Counted from the stretch's first letter, positions 35,611 to 48,360 are shown. The stretch is 64,000 bases of DNA from Ridgeia piscesae (GCA_025642075.2 JAODUO010000945.1:62001-126000), one strand, 5' to 3'. Notes: generated by a model from the letters alone, not told the origin. Made by a program: numbers and translations.

Positions 35611-36313
35611 TGAATGGAGTTGGGTAATGTTTGGTGTAGCTCAAACCCCCACTCAGTGTCAGTACCCCCCCAATAAGTATTGGTACCCTGTTAATAATTA
35701 AATCCCATGCAACGGTCCCCGTAGTTAACAGTGTACCAGGCTTCAAGGGTGAGGGGGCAACAGAACATTTGGGCCCTTTGGTGGTCCTTTTTGACCAGTT
35801 AAAAAATCCAGGGGTTTTTTCCGGGGGGCCCGGGGTTTTGGGATAACCAAAAGGGGATAGGTTCGTGGGAAGTAAAAGGGGGCCCCCTTGGGCAGACTGT
35901 CGATGGCCGTGGGAAGAATACCACATTAAAAAGTTACAGAGGTGTTTCGTAAAATTGACGAATAGCAAACATCGTGTACGTTTTGTAAAAGGGTTTTGGC
36001 TGTAGGTCGGAAGTGGAGTGGCCCCAACATGTTTTTAAATTTCACATCTTATTCCCCACGGAGCCATGGCCAGTTTTAAGGCCAATTTTGTATTTTAAAT
36101 AACCCTAAATTAAACTGCCCTTATTGAAATGTTTTTGGGAAGATCTGAAATTATAAAAAGTTTATTCTGAGAATCTATTTGAGTAATTAAACACTTGTTT
36201 GAAATGTAACTGGGACACGGCCGAACTTTTAATTTTTGGGATGGGGTAACGGGTTTTATTGGGGGGTAAAAAGGGGGGAAATTTTTGCGTTAAGCCCAAG
36301 GGTAACAAAGCCA
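35611..36313. other. Low-quality, chimeric-looking interval in copy B
   Basis: It occupies the position of 31455-32118 in copy A but is not a simple variant of it. Pieces of two different parts of copy A appear blended: some words match 31868-32118 in register (CCCACGGAGCCA, GAGTAATTA, GGGGAAAT..TTGCG), others match 32198-33000 (GGAGTTGGGTAATGTTTGG, GAAATGTAACTGGGAC). Homopolymers are inflated (TTTTTT, GGGGGG, CCCCCC). This is better explained by a bad consensus than by evolution. Confidence 0.7.
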
Positions 36314-37642
36314 GTCTACGACTATACAACAAGAGGCAGATGCGGATTGATGAAGGGCAAATTAAAGACCGGCCAATTCTAACAGAGTGAACGGAGTTGG
36401 GTAATGTTTGGTGTAGCTCAAAGCCCCCACTCAGTGTCAGTACCCCCCCCCCAATAAGTAGCCTCGCGTCGGTACCAGTGTTAATAACCCCCTTCCAAAT
36501 CCCATGCAACGGTCCCGGGCCAGTAGTTCAACTGTGTACCCAGGTCTCTTCAAGGGCTGTACGGGGAGCAACAGTACCACACTTGGCCTTGGATACGGAT
36601 CTGCGTTTATGACTTGTGTACAAATTAAGCGGTCTGCGGTGAGGTGTTTTCGCGAAGAGCGCGCCCGGCGTCAGGGTGAACAACCAGGCAGTAACCAAGC
36701 AGCGACTGACCCCGGCTCCTCGTGGGTAACGTAAACAAGGAGGCCTACCTGGACAGAGGCTGTCGTACGTGTCCGTGTCAGAACTACGCACATGTTGATA
36801 AGTATGACAGCGGTGTTTCGTAAAATGACGTATGAGTCAACATCGTGTACGTTTTTGCAATCAACAAGCGTTGTGGCTTGTAGCTCGTGTACTTGGTGGA
36901 GTGGCCACAACATGTCTATCTAATATATCTAGATTATTTAATCCCCACACAGGATGACCATCGGGAGAATTTCAACGCGCCATAATCGTTATAGTCATGG
37001 TTGACACTAACCCTAATTCAGATCTGCCCTTATTGAAATCGTTTAAGTATGGAAGGATCAGTGACGAATTATAAAAAAAGTTCACCTCATAACTGAGAAT
37101 CCTATGTCTGGGAATTAAACACGATTGTTTGAAAATGTAACTGGGACGCGGACCGAATTGTAATTTGCGGGGCGGGCTGCGGGCTCAGATTTCCAGCCCG
37201 CGCAGGGCTTTTTTTATTTAGCAAGCACACACTTATTGTGATTAATCCAAGCGATAACATGCATGTCGGTGAACCATCTGATTGCAAGGACAAACTATAT
37301 ACACAGAGAGCTGAGAGAGAAGTACACTTGTAAAGACGAGAATCATGGCAGCAAAACATTGAAAAGTATTAAAGAGAAAACTGTCCAAAATATATATAGA
37401 ATATATACGTGTTCATTCCAAGCAAACTTTGAAGGCTATTTGTATCCGTTGTTTTGAAGTGTTTTTCATTTTCTTACGGCGAATCTCGGGAACAATGCAT
37501 TAGCACAATCACTGCCAAAGGTCTGCCGAACTCGTCGGATGCGGCGTGAAATAATATTATACTGTAAGAATACCTCACATTATGGTGGACTGGACAGTTT
37601 AAACGCGTTCTCTGTTCGCGTACACGATCGAGCCCCCCCCCA

Positions 37643-37836
37643 TGTGCCCACCATGCGTACAGTTGGTGCATTGGTAGGCGATGTTTGTGCGTTCGTTTGG
37701 TGTCACGATGACCTCAGCTCTCGCCGCTGTACAACCAGTAAAACACTGGTAGAACGGTGACTGCGTCAGCGGTGCTAGTTGATTGCGTGGCGGAATACTT
37801 TCCCAGGTATTACGTCGGGTAGACGCACAACACACA

Positions 37837-37875
<39 letters not shown>

Positions 37876-38017
37876 CGCGCACACACACACACCTAATAGA
37901 GATATTACAACACGCTAATACATGAGCGAAATACTGCGTAATTTTGGACACGAAGCCTAGAAACGTCAAAGGCTGACCACAGGCGACAGGAGGGGTTTAA
38001 TGAGCCTCAAAGGGGTG
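37643..38017. repeat. Partial third copy (C) of the segmental duplication
   Basis: It contains the left arm, a short CACG/CA array (about 37835-37892) and the first about 120 bp of the core up to AGCCTCAAAGGGGTG, then diverges. About 70 bp of core present in A and B is missing after the CA array. Confidence 0.85.
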
Positions 38018-38048
38018 CCGTACGCAGACACGCAAGCATGCGCACACA

Positions 38049-38116
<68 letters not shown>

Positions 38117-39223
38117 CACACGCACACACATATATAATACATATAATATAACGTGCACACACGCACATATGTTGTGTTCACATACACATTCATACGCACA
38201 AACGCACACATACGGTGCTTCTCACTTATGGCAAGTGTCACTCTCACTCAAGTAAAAGCGGGGGCTGAATCTGGAGTGTTTGCATCAATACGTCACACAG
38301 ACATTGATTCAAGTGCTCTCTTCCGCTAGACACCTACCGCGGGCCTATGAAACAGAGCTTCCAGTTGGTAGCGCGCATTGCGTGCCAACTCGCGAAATGC
38401 GGCTGTCGCCACCATATCGACGCGAGATAACACGTTTAAATGTACAACGGCTCCGTTTGTTCTCATTCACCAACTCGTCTTGATCTTATCTTTCACCGAC
38501 GTTGCCTCGACTTAGATAAGAGCAGGTTTTACAAATATTGGTCGCACCGTTGACTAAAATAGCTACAAGCCTACATAGCATGAATCACTTGTTGATGTAG
38601 ACGTGTGTTCTTCGGACACTGTCACACGTGTTATGGTTACTCAGCGAACCGGTGCTAGCTTCGCGAGCGGAACGCCGTGATAAATAAGTTTACACCGTGT
38701 ACCGAAATATACTGTTTATTTACCTGTCGATTGTTTTCAGTGTACTTGCGTATACCTGCGTGTAGGCAGGTCACGTGGTTGTGCTTCGTATCGTCGATGA
38801 TTAATAAGTAATAACTCAACAATGCGTTAGTGCCTATATGAGTGAAGTTTGATGTCGCGATGACTAACACTATATTCTGAAAATAGTAAACAATGCAATT
38901 GTAACGCGTGAACTGTTGGAGTATCGTCAAAAATCCTCGATTAGTTGTGGTCTCTTGTTACGCATTTATAATGCTAATGTTTATTTTGCTTAAGATATAT
39001 CTATCAGTAACACCACATAGCGTGGATGATTTTTTTTCAGAGTAACAATGAGTTAATCCTAAACGTAAAGTATGGACCAAATAATAAACGTCTAAATCTT
39101 CAATTTTGCAGCCACTAGAGTTTAGGCCGACTATGCACACTGGTCACTGCGGCGTGTATACTGTACTCTGGCACTACATAATTATGAGGCATTCATTGAA
39201 ATGTGGTCACTTAATTAGTATCA
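38018..39223. other. Non-coding stretch after the duplication
   Basis: It begins with a (TA)n tract (38049-38072) directly followed by (GA)n (38073-38117). The rest shows no gene or repeat family that I recognise. Confidence 0.5.
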
Positions 39224-39625
39224 TCAGCGAGGCTTATGACGAATGTCATCGAGTCCTCTCATTGTGTGAGCGATCCGGCTTATTCTCGTTCCTGAAATTG
39301 TCATTACGAAGGGGTTCGTTTGAGTCAAATTAACGGACCCCCGATAGGACTTGACCCGGTCCACACTTGATAGTTGATTCGTGAAGTTGAAATACGAAAA
39401 CAACGTCTTCAGATCGGTAATCACGTGACTGTCCAGGCGCTGGACGCTACCTGTCGCAGCTCGGCGGTCACTTCCGTTCATCTGATCAATATCTGGTGTG
39501 AATAATATGTAGGCCGGATTTCTCCCCGTATGTAGCGATCGCAATGATTCCGTCTTCGTCAACACGATAATGTATGCACCAAGCAAGGACCGATCATCGA
39601 GGCTGAGTTGCAGCCACGGCTCGAT
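39224..39625 (-). CDS. Candidate terminal exon, possibly lectin-like (F5/8 or fucolectin-like)
   Basis: The minus strand is open for about 400 nt. It begins after a possible acceptor (GACCTGACAG) with IEPWLQLSLDDRSLLGAYII and ends at a stop (39224-39226). The motif PWLQLxL...LGAYIIVL resembles the PW.xVDLG...V..V.V core of F5/8-type-C and fucolectin domains, but the expected cysteines and the domain end are not visible. Upstream in the same frame a TGA lies at the proposed acceptor and coding-like sequence continues above it, so a decayed gene is also possible. No partner exon was found. Confidence 0.3.
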   Translation of the reverse strand: MEPWLQLSLDDRSLLGAYIIVLTKTESLRSLHTGRNPAYILFTPDIDQMNGSDRRAATGSVQRLDSHVITDLKTLFSYFNFTNQLSSVDRVKSYRGSVNLTQTNPFVMTISGTRISRIAHTMRGLDDIRHKPR

Positions 39626-40403
39626 CTGTCAGGTCGGCGCCCAGACCAGTGCTGCGCGAGCGGCAGATTCATCAACTGTAACATTTACACGATACAATAC
39701 TATTCCGGCGCAACAATTCCTGGCAAAATCTGATTAAACGCAAACCAAAATAAACGTGATAATTACTCTGTAATCATACTAAAATAAAATATGTGAAAGG
39801 TAAAATTAATGTGGAATTGGTTGGTCAATAAACATCGGTGTTAAGATAAGATCAGATAAAATGTACTTTACTATTTAAATTTAATTTTAAAAACCATCAG
39901 TCACAAAACGTAGGTATACACCAAGCACCATATACAAAGAAGAGCGAAGAGTAACATAAAATGAACTGAGTCTCAATTCATCTGTCATCTGTTCCCACTG
40001 TAGATGATTGTTAAATGTAAATTGTACAAACGGACTCCAGAGGGAACGAAAGAATGGCGAAATCTCACAGTATAGCACTTCGATTCTTTTCTTCTTCGTG
40101 TGTGTGTGTGTGCGTGTGCGTGCGTGCGTGCGCGCGCGCGTGTGTGCGCAGTGTGCGTGTATGCATGTGTGTGTCTGTGTGCCTGTGTATTTGTATGTGT
40201 GTGCTGAATTTGTCAAACATTTCTAGCTGAGTTCCTTTGCGTCGCTGTTGTGGTGTGGGCCAGCCATTGGATATATTTTGTGAACTTTAAACATTTCAAA
40301 GATGCTTAAAATATATTAATGTTTTAACACTGTGCAGCGATTGCCTTAACACACAACATTCAACATCAAATTATCAAATAAACACGCAACGTTTTATTGT
40401 CAT
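39626..40403. other. Non-coding stretch
   Basis: Contains a GT/GC-rich alternating tract at about 40099-40205 and otherwise AT-rich sequence with no gene. Confidence 0.5.
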
Positions 40404-40592
40404 ATATCATGGTCAAGAAATAATGTTCAAATATTACGGTCAAAAAATAATGTTTAAATATCATGGTCAATAAACAATGTTCAAATATCACTGTCAAGAA
40501 ACAATGTCCAAATATCACGGTCAAGAAACAATGTCCAAATATCACGGTCAAGAAACAATGTCCAAATATCACTGTCAAGAATCAATGTTCAA
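40404..40592. repeat. 27-bp minisatellite (7 units)
   Basis: The unit reads AAATATCACGGTCAAGAAAC followed by AATGTCC. Seven units occur, the central ones nearly identical and the outer ones diverged. Because 27 is divisible by 3, short repetitive frames run through it on both strands; these are not genes. Confidence 0.9.
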
Positions 40593-40808
40593 AACTTTCT
40601 TTAGTATTCATTATTTAAAAAATATTTGGTCGATATGTATAATTTTATATCAGTACAATATTTAAAAAAACCATCTTAACATCTGAAAAATTTGTTATGA
40701 TGTTTACATGGCGTGTGCCTCCTGACTTTGTTATCGTGCAATTATATTGCACTATATAAATATAAGTTGTTGTATCGTACCGACAGCCCAAATAGGTTTT
40801 AATGACAC
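40593..40808. other. AT-rich non-coding spacer
   Basis: No feature was recognised between the 27-bp minisatellite and the GGTC array. Confidence 0.4.
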
Positions 40809-40984
40809 ACTTGGTCGGTCGTCGGTCGGTCGGTCGGTCGGTCGGTCGGTCGGTCGGTCGGTCGGTCGGTCGGTCGGTCGGTCGGTCGGTCGGTCGGTCG
40901 GTCGGTCGGTCGGTCGGTCGGTCGGTCGGTCGGTCGGTCGGTCGGTCGGTCGGTCGGTCGGTCGGTCGGTCGGTCGGTCGGTCG
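40809..40984. repeat. (GGTC)n tetranucleotide array
   Basis: About 44 nearly perfect copies of GGTC. The tract is open on both strands and reads as repetitive VGRS or PTDR peptides in some frames. It is not a gene. Confidence 0.97.
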
Positions 40985-41110
40985 ACCCTCAAAAAGCCAA
41001 AAATTACGTCGGTATTCAGGAATTTGAGTGACAACTCGGCGATTTGAATAACAGCGCTGCCATTACTAACTCGGTCTGTGTCGTTAAACATATTTGAGTA
41101 TTCTATACAT

Positions 41111-41111
<1 letters not shown>

Positions 41112-41168
<57 letters not shown>
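41112..41168. repeat. (TA)n microsatellite
   Basis: An uninterrupted TA run. Confidence 0.95.
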
Positions 41169-41171
<3 letters not shown>

Positions 41172-41611
41172 TATATATACAGCAGCACAATAAAAAATAA
41201 ATTTGAAAATGATTGCTGCATTAACAAAATCAACATTCACAAGGCACGGTTATAGACGCAGACTGTGTATTTGTTACAGATCTACTCGTCCACGGCGAGG
41301 TTCGACAGCGAAGGGTGCATCAGAAACACTCACGGAAAGTCGTCCTACTGATCTATCTGAATACTTTGCAGTTAACCTGTAGTACGCCACTACGTGCAGA
41401 CGTGCACGAACGCACTGCACTGTATGTTTGTTCTGAGAAGACCGCGCGAATCTGTGTCACGTGACTAGCTTGGGGGTCAAGTTTCACGGGAGGGGGACCC
41501 GCCGGTGAGCGAATTATTTACAACGCGTGCCGTGTTTACAAGTTACGTGGTAGCGCCACCTGGCGATTATTTCCTCCTTGAGGTTATAATAACGTGTCGT
41601 TTCTCCTGATA

Positions 41612-41897
41612 TTCTCTCTCTCTCTCTCTCCCCTCTCTCTCTCCCCTCTCTCTCCCTCACTCACTCTCTCTCATTCTCACCCACTCTCTCTCTCTCTCTC
41701 TCTCCCACTCTCTCTCTCCCCCCTCTCTCTCTCTCTCACTCCCTCTCTCTCTCCCTCTCCCCTCTCTCTCTCCCTCCCCCCTCTCTCCTCTCTCCTCTCC
41801 CTCTCTCTCTCTCTTCTCCCTCTCTATCTCCTCTCTCCCCTCTCTCTCTCTCCCTCTCTCTCTCTCCCTCTCTCTCTCCCCCTCTCTCTCTCCCTCG
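41612..41897. repeat. Interrupted (CT)n polypyrimidine tract
   Basis: About 285 bp that is almost wholly C and T on the + strand, with CCC and TCA interruptions. Such homopurine-homopyrimidine DNA can form triplex (H-DNA). Confidence 0.95.
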
Positions 41898-41940
41898 CAG
41901 TCCCCTTCCCTTCCAGGTCACATCTGTATGTATTGTGTTC

Positions 41941-41978
41941 GAGTGTGTGTTCGAGTGTGTGTGTGTGTGCGTGCGTGC

Positions 41979-42034
<56 letters not shown>
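41941..42034. repeat. (GT)n microsatellite
   Basis: A GT run with GC interruptions, followed by a short (GA)n. Confidence 0.95.
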
Positions 42035-43674
42035 AGAGAGAGAGAGTGTATATATCACAAAAGCAAAGACCGTGGGACATGTTGTAACAGTGTTACAGTT
42101 TGCCCCATGTGAACGTTATAATTTGCCCCAACAGTCTCGCTCACAAAACACGTGATTGTCAAAAAACGCACTTCAAATCCCGTTTAATGGTTTATGTAAG
42201 ATTTACAACACATGTTCATAACCACATTTTTAAACGATAAAGCAGAAAATATGAACTATGAATACACATACACTTAACTGTTAGGCATAGAATAAGTTGA
42301 GAATAATGTATCTTTTCTTTAAAATGGTGTAACTCGATGACGTGTCGACGGATCCACGTGATGTTACACGTAACATGCTCAACTCTATTGATGAATATTT
42401 TGTTGCCTTACTGATTAATTCGCATTAGCAGTTTTGTCTGCAAGCCCTCTGTTACACCTTACCCGTGTTAGCTAGCCCAGTCTCTCCTATGGATGTATAT
42501 ATTGTGCGTGCGTGTGCGTGCGTGCGTGTGTTTGTGTGTGTGCGCGTATGCGCGTGTGCGCGTGCGCGCGTGTGCGCGTGCGCGCGTGTGCGCTGCGCGC
42601 GTGTGCGCGTGCGCGCGTGTGCGCGTGCGCGCGTGTGCGCGTGCGCGTGTTTGTGTATTTTTTAGGGGCGACCCCGCAGTCTTCCGAAACATTCCCTGTC
42701 CAATTGGACTTTTCGAGCATGTTTTGACTTTAAGCACGGGCAGCGGAAATAACAATGCTTACATTTAATCGTCATTCTCACATGACCCTTTTAGTTACAA
42801 TCTGAGCTCGGAGGCCACGTGATACCAGTACATCAAACAATGACATTGAATGTGTAGTGTACCTATTACATATGCTTTCCACCTATGGGAAACGAGAGAA
42901 TCCCTAAGAGATTTCGTGTGTGTATATGTGTGTATGTGTGTTTATAATATGTATATATGTATGTATGTACGTATGTATTTATTATATGTATGTACATGTG
43001 TACGTATGTATTAAAAACTAAAACATATGCATATATAATGATATGGGTGTATGTATGCATACGTGTGGTATATATAACTTATAATGGTAATATATAACAA
43101 CTGTTGACTAGAACTCGAGTGCTATTACATTGCCTCTTATCTATAACGAGTCTGTCACCGTAGACGGCGTACTTGAAGTGTTTAACTAATGCTAATTATA
43201 GATCTTGATTGTGAAAATAATAAAATGTTATTAACTGATGTTAACAACACTTGTCGCTGTGACTGTGTCGGAAAATCCCCGTCACACGTCGAACAAAGAC
43301 GGGCTGAGTGACAGGTAAACATGGTCTTGACAAAGCAGGTAATACACTCAACAATTAGCGCAGTGCGTGACTCAAATGTGTTTTGTTTCAAGAGAAACGA
43401 TAACACTATTTGCTAGAGATTAGTACTTCTGATATTATATATAACGACAACAAATGGAAAATAAGTACATTCTGGTGTGAAGCGTCCGTTACAAAATAAA
43501 AGTATTACCAAGGATCTGACGTCACACAACCGATACGAACTGATGCACGTGCGTGTTTTGTTTTGTCTTCAGACAAAGGTTCATTTGTTATTACACATAT
43601 GTGGGCTAGACATTTTAAATAATATTTTAATAGAGTGTACACATGACAGTATGATTTATCTGTGTTCGATGTAT
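42035..43674. other. Non-coding stretch with GC-alternating array
   Basis: Contains the GTGCGC array at 42505-42652 and TATG-rich sequence at about 42917-43060. No gene was recognised. Confidence 0.5.
42505..42652. repeat. (GTGCGC)n alternating purine-pyrimidine array
   Basis: About 150 bp of GTGCGCGTGCGCGC-type sequence, a strictly alternating run of the kind that favours left-handed (Z) DNA. Arginine/alanine/valine-rich frames through it are spurious. Confidence 0.95.
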
Positions 43675-44260
43675 GGGCGTCGATCGGTGAGGTTGAGGGG
43701 GACGCGTCCCCCCACTTTCCACTTTTCAGCCCGAGGTGGACAGCATAGGAAATGCGAGACTGACCACTCCCCTCTCTTAAAAACCGTACATCGGTCTATT
43801 AGTAAAATTAATATACCAGTTCAGATTTGAAGCAGTGGAAAATCACAAGATAAATTAGTTGGTTGGCCGCAGCGCGCAATTTGATCTTTAGTCCTGTATT
43901 AATTGATATTCCTGATATTCATCGCGCCGGGATCTATCATTTTGCACCCTTGTGTTGATATAGTAATAGGCATTAGCCATCAAGCACATTCTAGTTGATT
44001 ATTTGTTGTTTGCCCTGTCACCACTTGGATTGTAGCCTGGTCGCCCTGGTGGATACTTATCGCCTATTGCGGAAACAGCGGATTCCTACACTGTGTGCAA
44101 TTTGATCCCATTTGAGTGATGATTTTTTTGGCCAAAAGATGGGATTGGGAAGTCCTACACAGGCACCACTGTAACCTCTGCATCTTGTCACTCTGTGCAA
44201 GCTAGTTATGGCTCCAAAGTCTACCCTCAAAATGTTCAACGGCCCCTATTCAAATACATG
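43675..44260 (-). mobile_element. TIR element copy (inverted relative of 55804-56735)
   Basis: It begins GGGCGTCGATCGG at 43675 and runs antisense relative to 56165-56745. Shared words (as complement) include GTGTAGGACTTCCCAATCCC, CACTCAAATGGGATCAAATT and GTGCTTGATGGCTAATGCC. The far end reaches the segment matching 55990-56070. No coding capacity, so this is a non-autonomous copy. Confidence 0.75.
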
Positions 44261-44345
44261 TATGCAACACAACTATTTTAAATAGCATAACATAACGACA
44301 TTTGTTTATTTTAGAATCAGCACTAAAAAGTATATGCATTTCAAT

Positions 44346-44454
44346 ATGTGTGTGTGTGTGTGTGTGTGTGTTGTGTGTGTGTATATGTGTGTGTATGTTA
44401 TGTTGTGTGTGTTTGTTTTGATTATATATATAAATTTATTATATATATATATAT

Positions 44455-44548
<94 letters not shown>
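44346..44548. repeat. (GT)n-(TA)n-(GT)n compound microsatellite
   Basis: GT runs at 44346-44398 and 44458-44548, separated by a (TA)n block. Confidence 0.95.
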
Positions 44549-44550
<2 letters not shown>

Positions 44551-46024
44551 GTGATTTTATTGAAGAAGAACAGTGTAAATGATTGTACCATTTATTGTGG
44601 TGTGTTCGAAATAATACGAAACAAGAACTAAAATAAATAAACAAAAACCTGTAAACATAAAACATGTCATTAATACATGTGTTACAATGGTAACATAAGA
44701 TCATTCAGGAATAGCAGGAAACACAATATTCATTGCATAATATTGCTATAGTTAAATTGCCTGTTATCATCAATAAACACAAATGTATATTAATGTAAGA
44801 CCGCTCTCCCATGTTGAGAAACGAATGCATCCTAAGTAACATCAACACAGTAATAAATCCAATTAATTATGTCGTACATATATCGAAAGTAAATACTCAG
44901 TTAATAATGCATCTACAATTAAATACGTATGTTACTACATTATATCCTTCCATGAATAAGGTATAATCAATACTTATGAATGACAAATAATACTAACACA
45001 AGCAATATGTATTGTCTTAAAATGAATTCCATAACATATGACAAAGCATGTAATTGTTCTTAACCAATTAATAATACATTATGACATCCATGCATGCACT
45101 CATGTGTGCTCACCCCAACTAGGAAATGCAGAAGCTACTGCAGTTGAGCACCGGCTCAGTACATGTACACAGTCTCTCAGTAGCTATGCTACACGTCTTT
45201 GCTGTCTGTAAACAAGTAAGCAACAGTCCTACTGCCAAGCATGGTATCAATTATAACAAGTCTATCATTAACCGATTTACAACCAATTATCAACTGTAAA
45301 CTAATAACTAATTATGTCTGCTAACATAATTAATCTATAAACAATAATTAATGCGATAAGATAGCACTCTGTACATTCATACAAGCTCTGCAGATGACAC
45401 ATCTACTTAGTGTCACATACACTCTAGCTTGTGTAGCCTCGCACAACAAGTGTAACTAGTTAGAACAACTTAGTGATTAAAACAATACTTATTGAACTTA
45501 AGCTCATACATATCTAGCCTAATCACATAAAATACAAGGTTAATAGCCTCTCTCTCTCTCTCTCCCCTCTCTCTCCCTCCCCTCCTCTCTCTCTGTTTGC
45601 ATCAAAAGGGGCGTTCCGGGGTGTTGCCCCGACTAGCTAATCTGCAGCTATCATCTTCCCGCGGGTGGATTTTGGTTTACCACATTCTTCCCTCCTTATG
45701 ATGTTGTAAGGCTAATCACACTTCCCCCTTCTTTTAAAGACTCCCAACACATTTGAATAACAATTTCGCAACACATTCATTAAAATATTATAATTATATA
45801 GATTACAATAATGGTTACATAAAACATGCATTATGGTTACGTCTACATTACACATGAATACTGGCATTACATTAACTATTTTATAAATGACAACACTACA
45901 TTGTACTACAGTACATTATACTACACGCTACGCTACACTACACTACGATACGCTACGCAACTCTATCCTACACTTAACGAATTGCTACACATTTGAATAA
46001 CAATTTCACAACTCGAAAAACACA
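44549..46024. other. AT-rich non-coding stretch
   Basis: No gene was seen. It includes a (CT)n tract at 45547-45595 and a single diverged unit of the 51-kb minisatellite at 45655-45735. A CTACA/CTACG-rich stretch lies at about 45905-45970. Confidence 0.5.
45655..45735 (+). repeat. Solitary unit related to the 51-kb minisatellite
   Basis: TTCCCGCGGGTGGATTTTGG, then CCACATTCTTCCCTCC and GATGTTGTAAGGCTAAT, match the 77/78-bp unit of 51048-51690 with a few changes. Confidence 0.8.
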
Positions 46025-48360
46025 TTAACATAATTTTATTATATAAATTACAATAATCGTCTCTATATGAAACATCATGCTGTCGGTCGCGATGCGACAA
46101 AGACTGCTTCGATCATTTGACTGTTGCTCTCCATTTATCTCTCTGCCCATGAGTCGGTCTTCATGTCTCTCAGCTTCAGGTTCCTCTTGATGGTATCCTT
46201 GAACCGGAGACGAGGACGCCCTCTCTTTCTGTGACCAGAAGACAGTTGAGAGTAGATAATCTACTTTGGTTGCCAGTCTGGTGACATCCTCATGAGGTGT
46301 CCAGTCCATCCGGAGATTATTTTTGATCAGAAATCTTCCATAGATGGCAGCCCTGTCCGTTCGAGTATTTCCTTGTTTGTCACTTTGTCCATCCAGGTTA
46401 TCCTCATGATCGAACGCAGATGTCGCATCATGAAGGCATGCACTTTTTCACCTGTCGTTTGTACGTTCGCACGGTGTATCTTGCTTTTAACCCGCATGGA
46501 CACATGGTGGTTGTTTCAGAGTCTCTGGCGTAGTCAGCCGAAATATGCACTAGCCTTGGCCATCTTCCTCTGTATTTCATCATCAATGCATCCATTACTT
46601 GATATAGTGCTTCCGAGGTAGGTGAATTCCAGAACTGAGTTCAGTTTTATGCCATCAACCATGAAATCGTCCTCTCATGTTCATGTAGGGTTGTACAGAA
46701 CCTCGGTCTTCTTGATGATAATCTTCAGGCCGAACTTCTTTGACGCATCGGAGAAAGCATCCACTATGTTCTGTATCTCTTCGCTCTGAAGTGTGCGACG
46801 TTGAATATGTCAACGCCCTGTCTGGACTGTATGTAGACGCCATCCCCCATGTCTCGAAATGCCTCGTTGAGCATTGCTGATAGGAAGAAGTAGAGTGTGG
46901 GGGCCAGTACACAACCTTGGTTGACCCCATTTGTAACACTGAACGATTCTGAGACTTCCCCTCCAACACTAACATTTACCATCATTCCGGTATGTAGAGC
47001 CTCGATCATAGTTGTGAACTTCTCTGAGCACCCATACTTCCCCAGTAGCTACCAAAGCCCGGTCCTCCCAACTGTATCGAACGCCTTACTGAAGTCGACA
47101 AATACCATGTGCAGTGTTCGGTCCTGCTCAATGTACTTTTCATTTAACTGTCGGAGACAAAATATCATATCCACAGTGCTCCGGTTACCTTTGAAGCCAC
47201 ATTGTGTCTCCGAAACTACCTCTGGTGTTATGTGGGTAGATAGTCTGTTGAGGAGATCCTGGCGAAGATCTTGCCTGCTATGGAAAGAAGAGAGATTCCT
47301 CTATTGTTTCCATAGTCTGTTCGATCATCTTTCTTATATACTGTTACAATGCTGGCATCCTTCCACGCTGGTGGTACAGAACCCACCTCCCAGGCATTGG
47401 CGATTAGTTGGTGCAATCTGCTGAACAGCTTGTCTCCTCCGTACTTCCATACTTCTGCAGGAATTGCCATCTTTCAGGACGGCGATTGCTCTAGCTATCT
47501 CATCCATGGCTGGAATCTCACCAGTCTGACTTCAGTGCAAGGGTGCGTTTTTGTAGCCGTCTGCAGGCATCTTTGTATGCTCCAGTGGTGTATCTAGTGC
47601 TCCCGGTTTCCAACACTCTCTGGTAGGCTTGGTCTCTTCTGCTCATAAGAGTCTGTAGCTCCTGATCCTTGGGGGTCGAATCAGTCCTGGTGTTTTCTGT
47701 CTGGCTTGCCAAGGTATGTCTTGGCTGTGTTGTATACGACTTTCTGCAGAGATGCCTATTCCTCGTCTGGTGTTGAGCTTTCCTTCTCCTCCCATTTGGC
47801 GAGAGCTCTGTCCATCTCATGCTCAAAACTCTCCCTATGGCTGATTGTACTTAGTTTTGCTGTGTTGACCTTGGTCGGCAAATTTGTCCCCTGCTGTTAT
47901 GCCTTTGTTGTATTCTGAAAGCCACTTTTGACCTTAGCATCTGGTGATCGGTCTAGCAGTTAGCTCCACGCATGGCTCGATTACTGTGGATGTCCATCTT
48001 TTTCCGACACCTCGTGATGACGAAGTCGATCATATGCCAATGTCCGGAACGAGGATGCATCCCAGTGGTCTTGTGTTCACTCTTCTGCTTGTACATGGTG
48101 TACTTCACTATCAGCTCGAACTCAGAGCACAGAGCCAGTAGAAGTTCGCCATTGGAGTTGCATTCTCCAATCCCATGTTTGCCCATGACCAAGAGCCACT
48201 TGTCATTGTCTCTTCCTATCCTCACATTGAAGTCTCCTATCAGCAGTAGCTTATCTGTATGAGGGGTGCCACATGTAACATCAGGGATTGACTCTTCTTT
48301 TTGGTGAGGTGATCTCGCTGAAAAAGGATTTCCAACTATATCACGGTATTGTTCGCACAC
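46025..48360 (-). pseudogene. Non-LTR retrotransposon, degraded (endonuclease + reverse transcriptase)
   Basis: Order on the minus strand: an APE-like endonuclease end (48360-47953: LLLIGDFNVRIGRD and then GHWHMIDFVITRCRKKMDIH), a linker (47826-47518), reverse transcriptase (47470-46770: NNRGISLLSIAGKIFARI, VDMIFCLRQLNEK, VFVDFSKAFDTVGRTGLW, NGVNQGCVLAPTLYFFLSAM), then a C-terminal segment (46309-46025; GRPRLRFKDTIKRNL in another frame). Several frameshifts and stops break it. Sequence that should hold the catalytic FADD motif is missing between FNVAHFRAK and the downstream FSDASKKFGLKI block, so it cannot be active. Clade left open. Confidence 0.85.

Noticed and set aside
40645..41091. PTDR/VGRS repeat protein
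   Set aside because: Translation of the (GGTC)n array.
41594..42112. Serine/leucine-rich 172-codon frame
   Set aside because: Translation of a (CT)n tract followed by (GT)n; composition explains it.
46292..48262. Plus-strand frames over the LINE
   Set aside because: They mirror the minus-strand endonuclease and reverse transcriptase, which carry the recognisable motifs.
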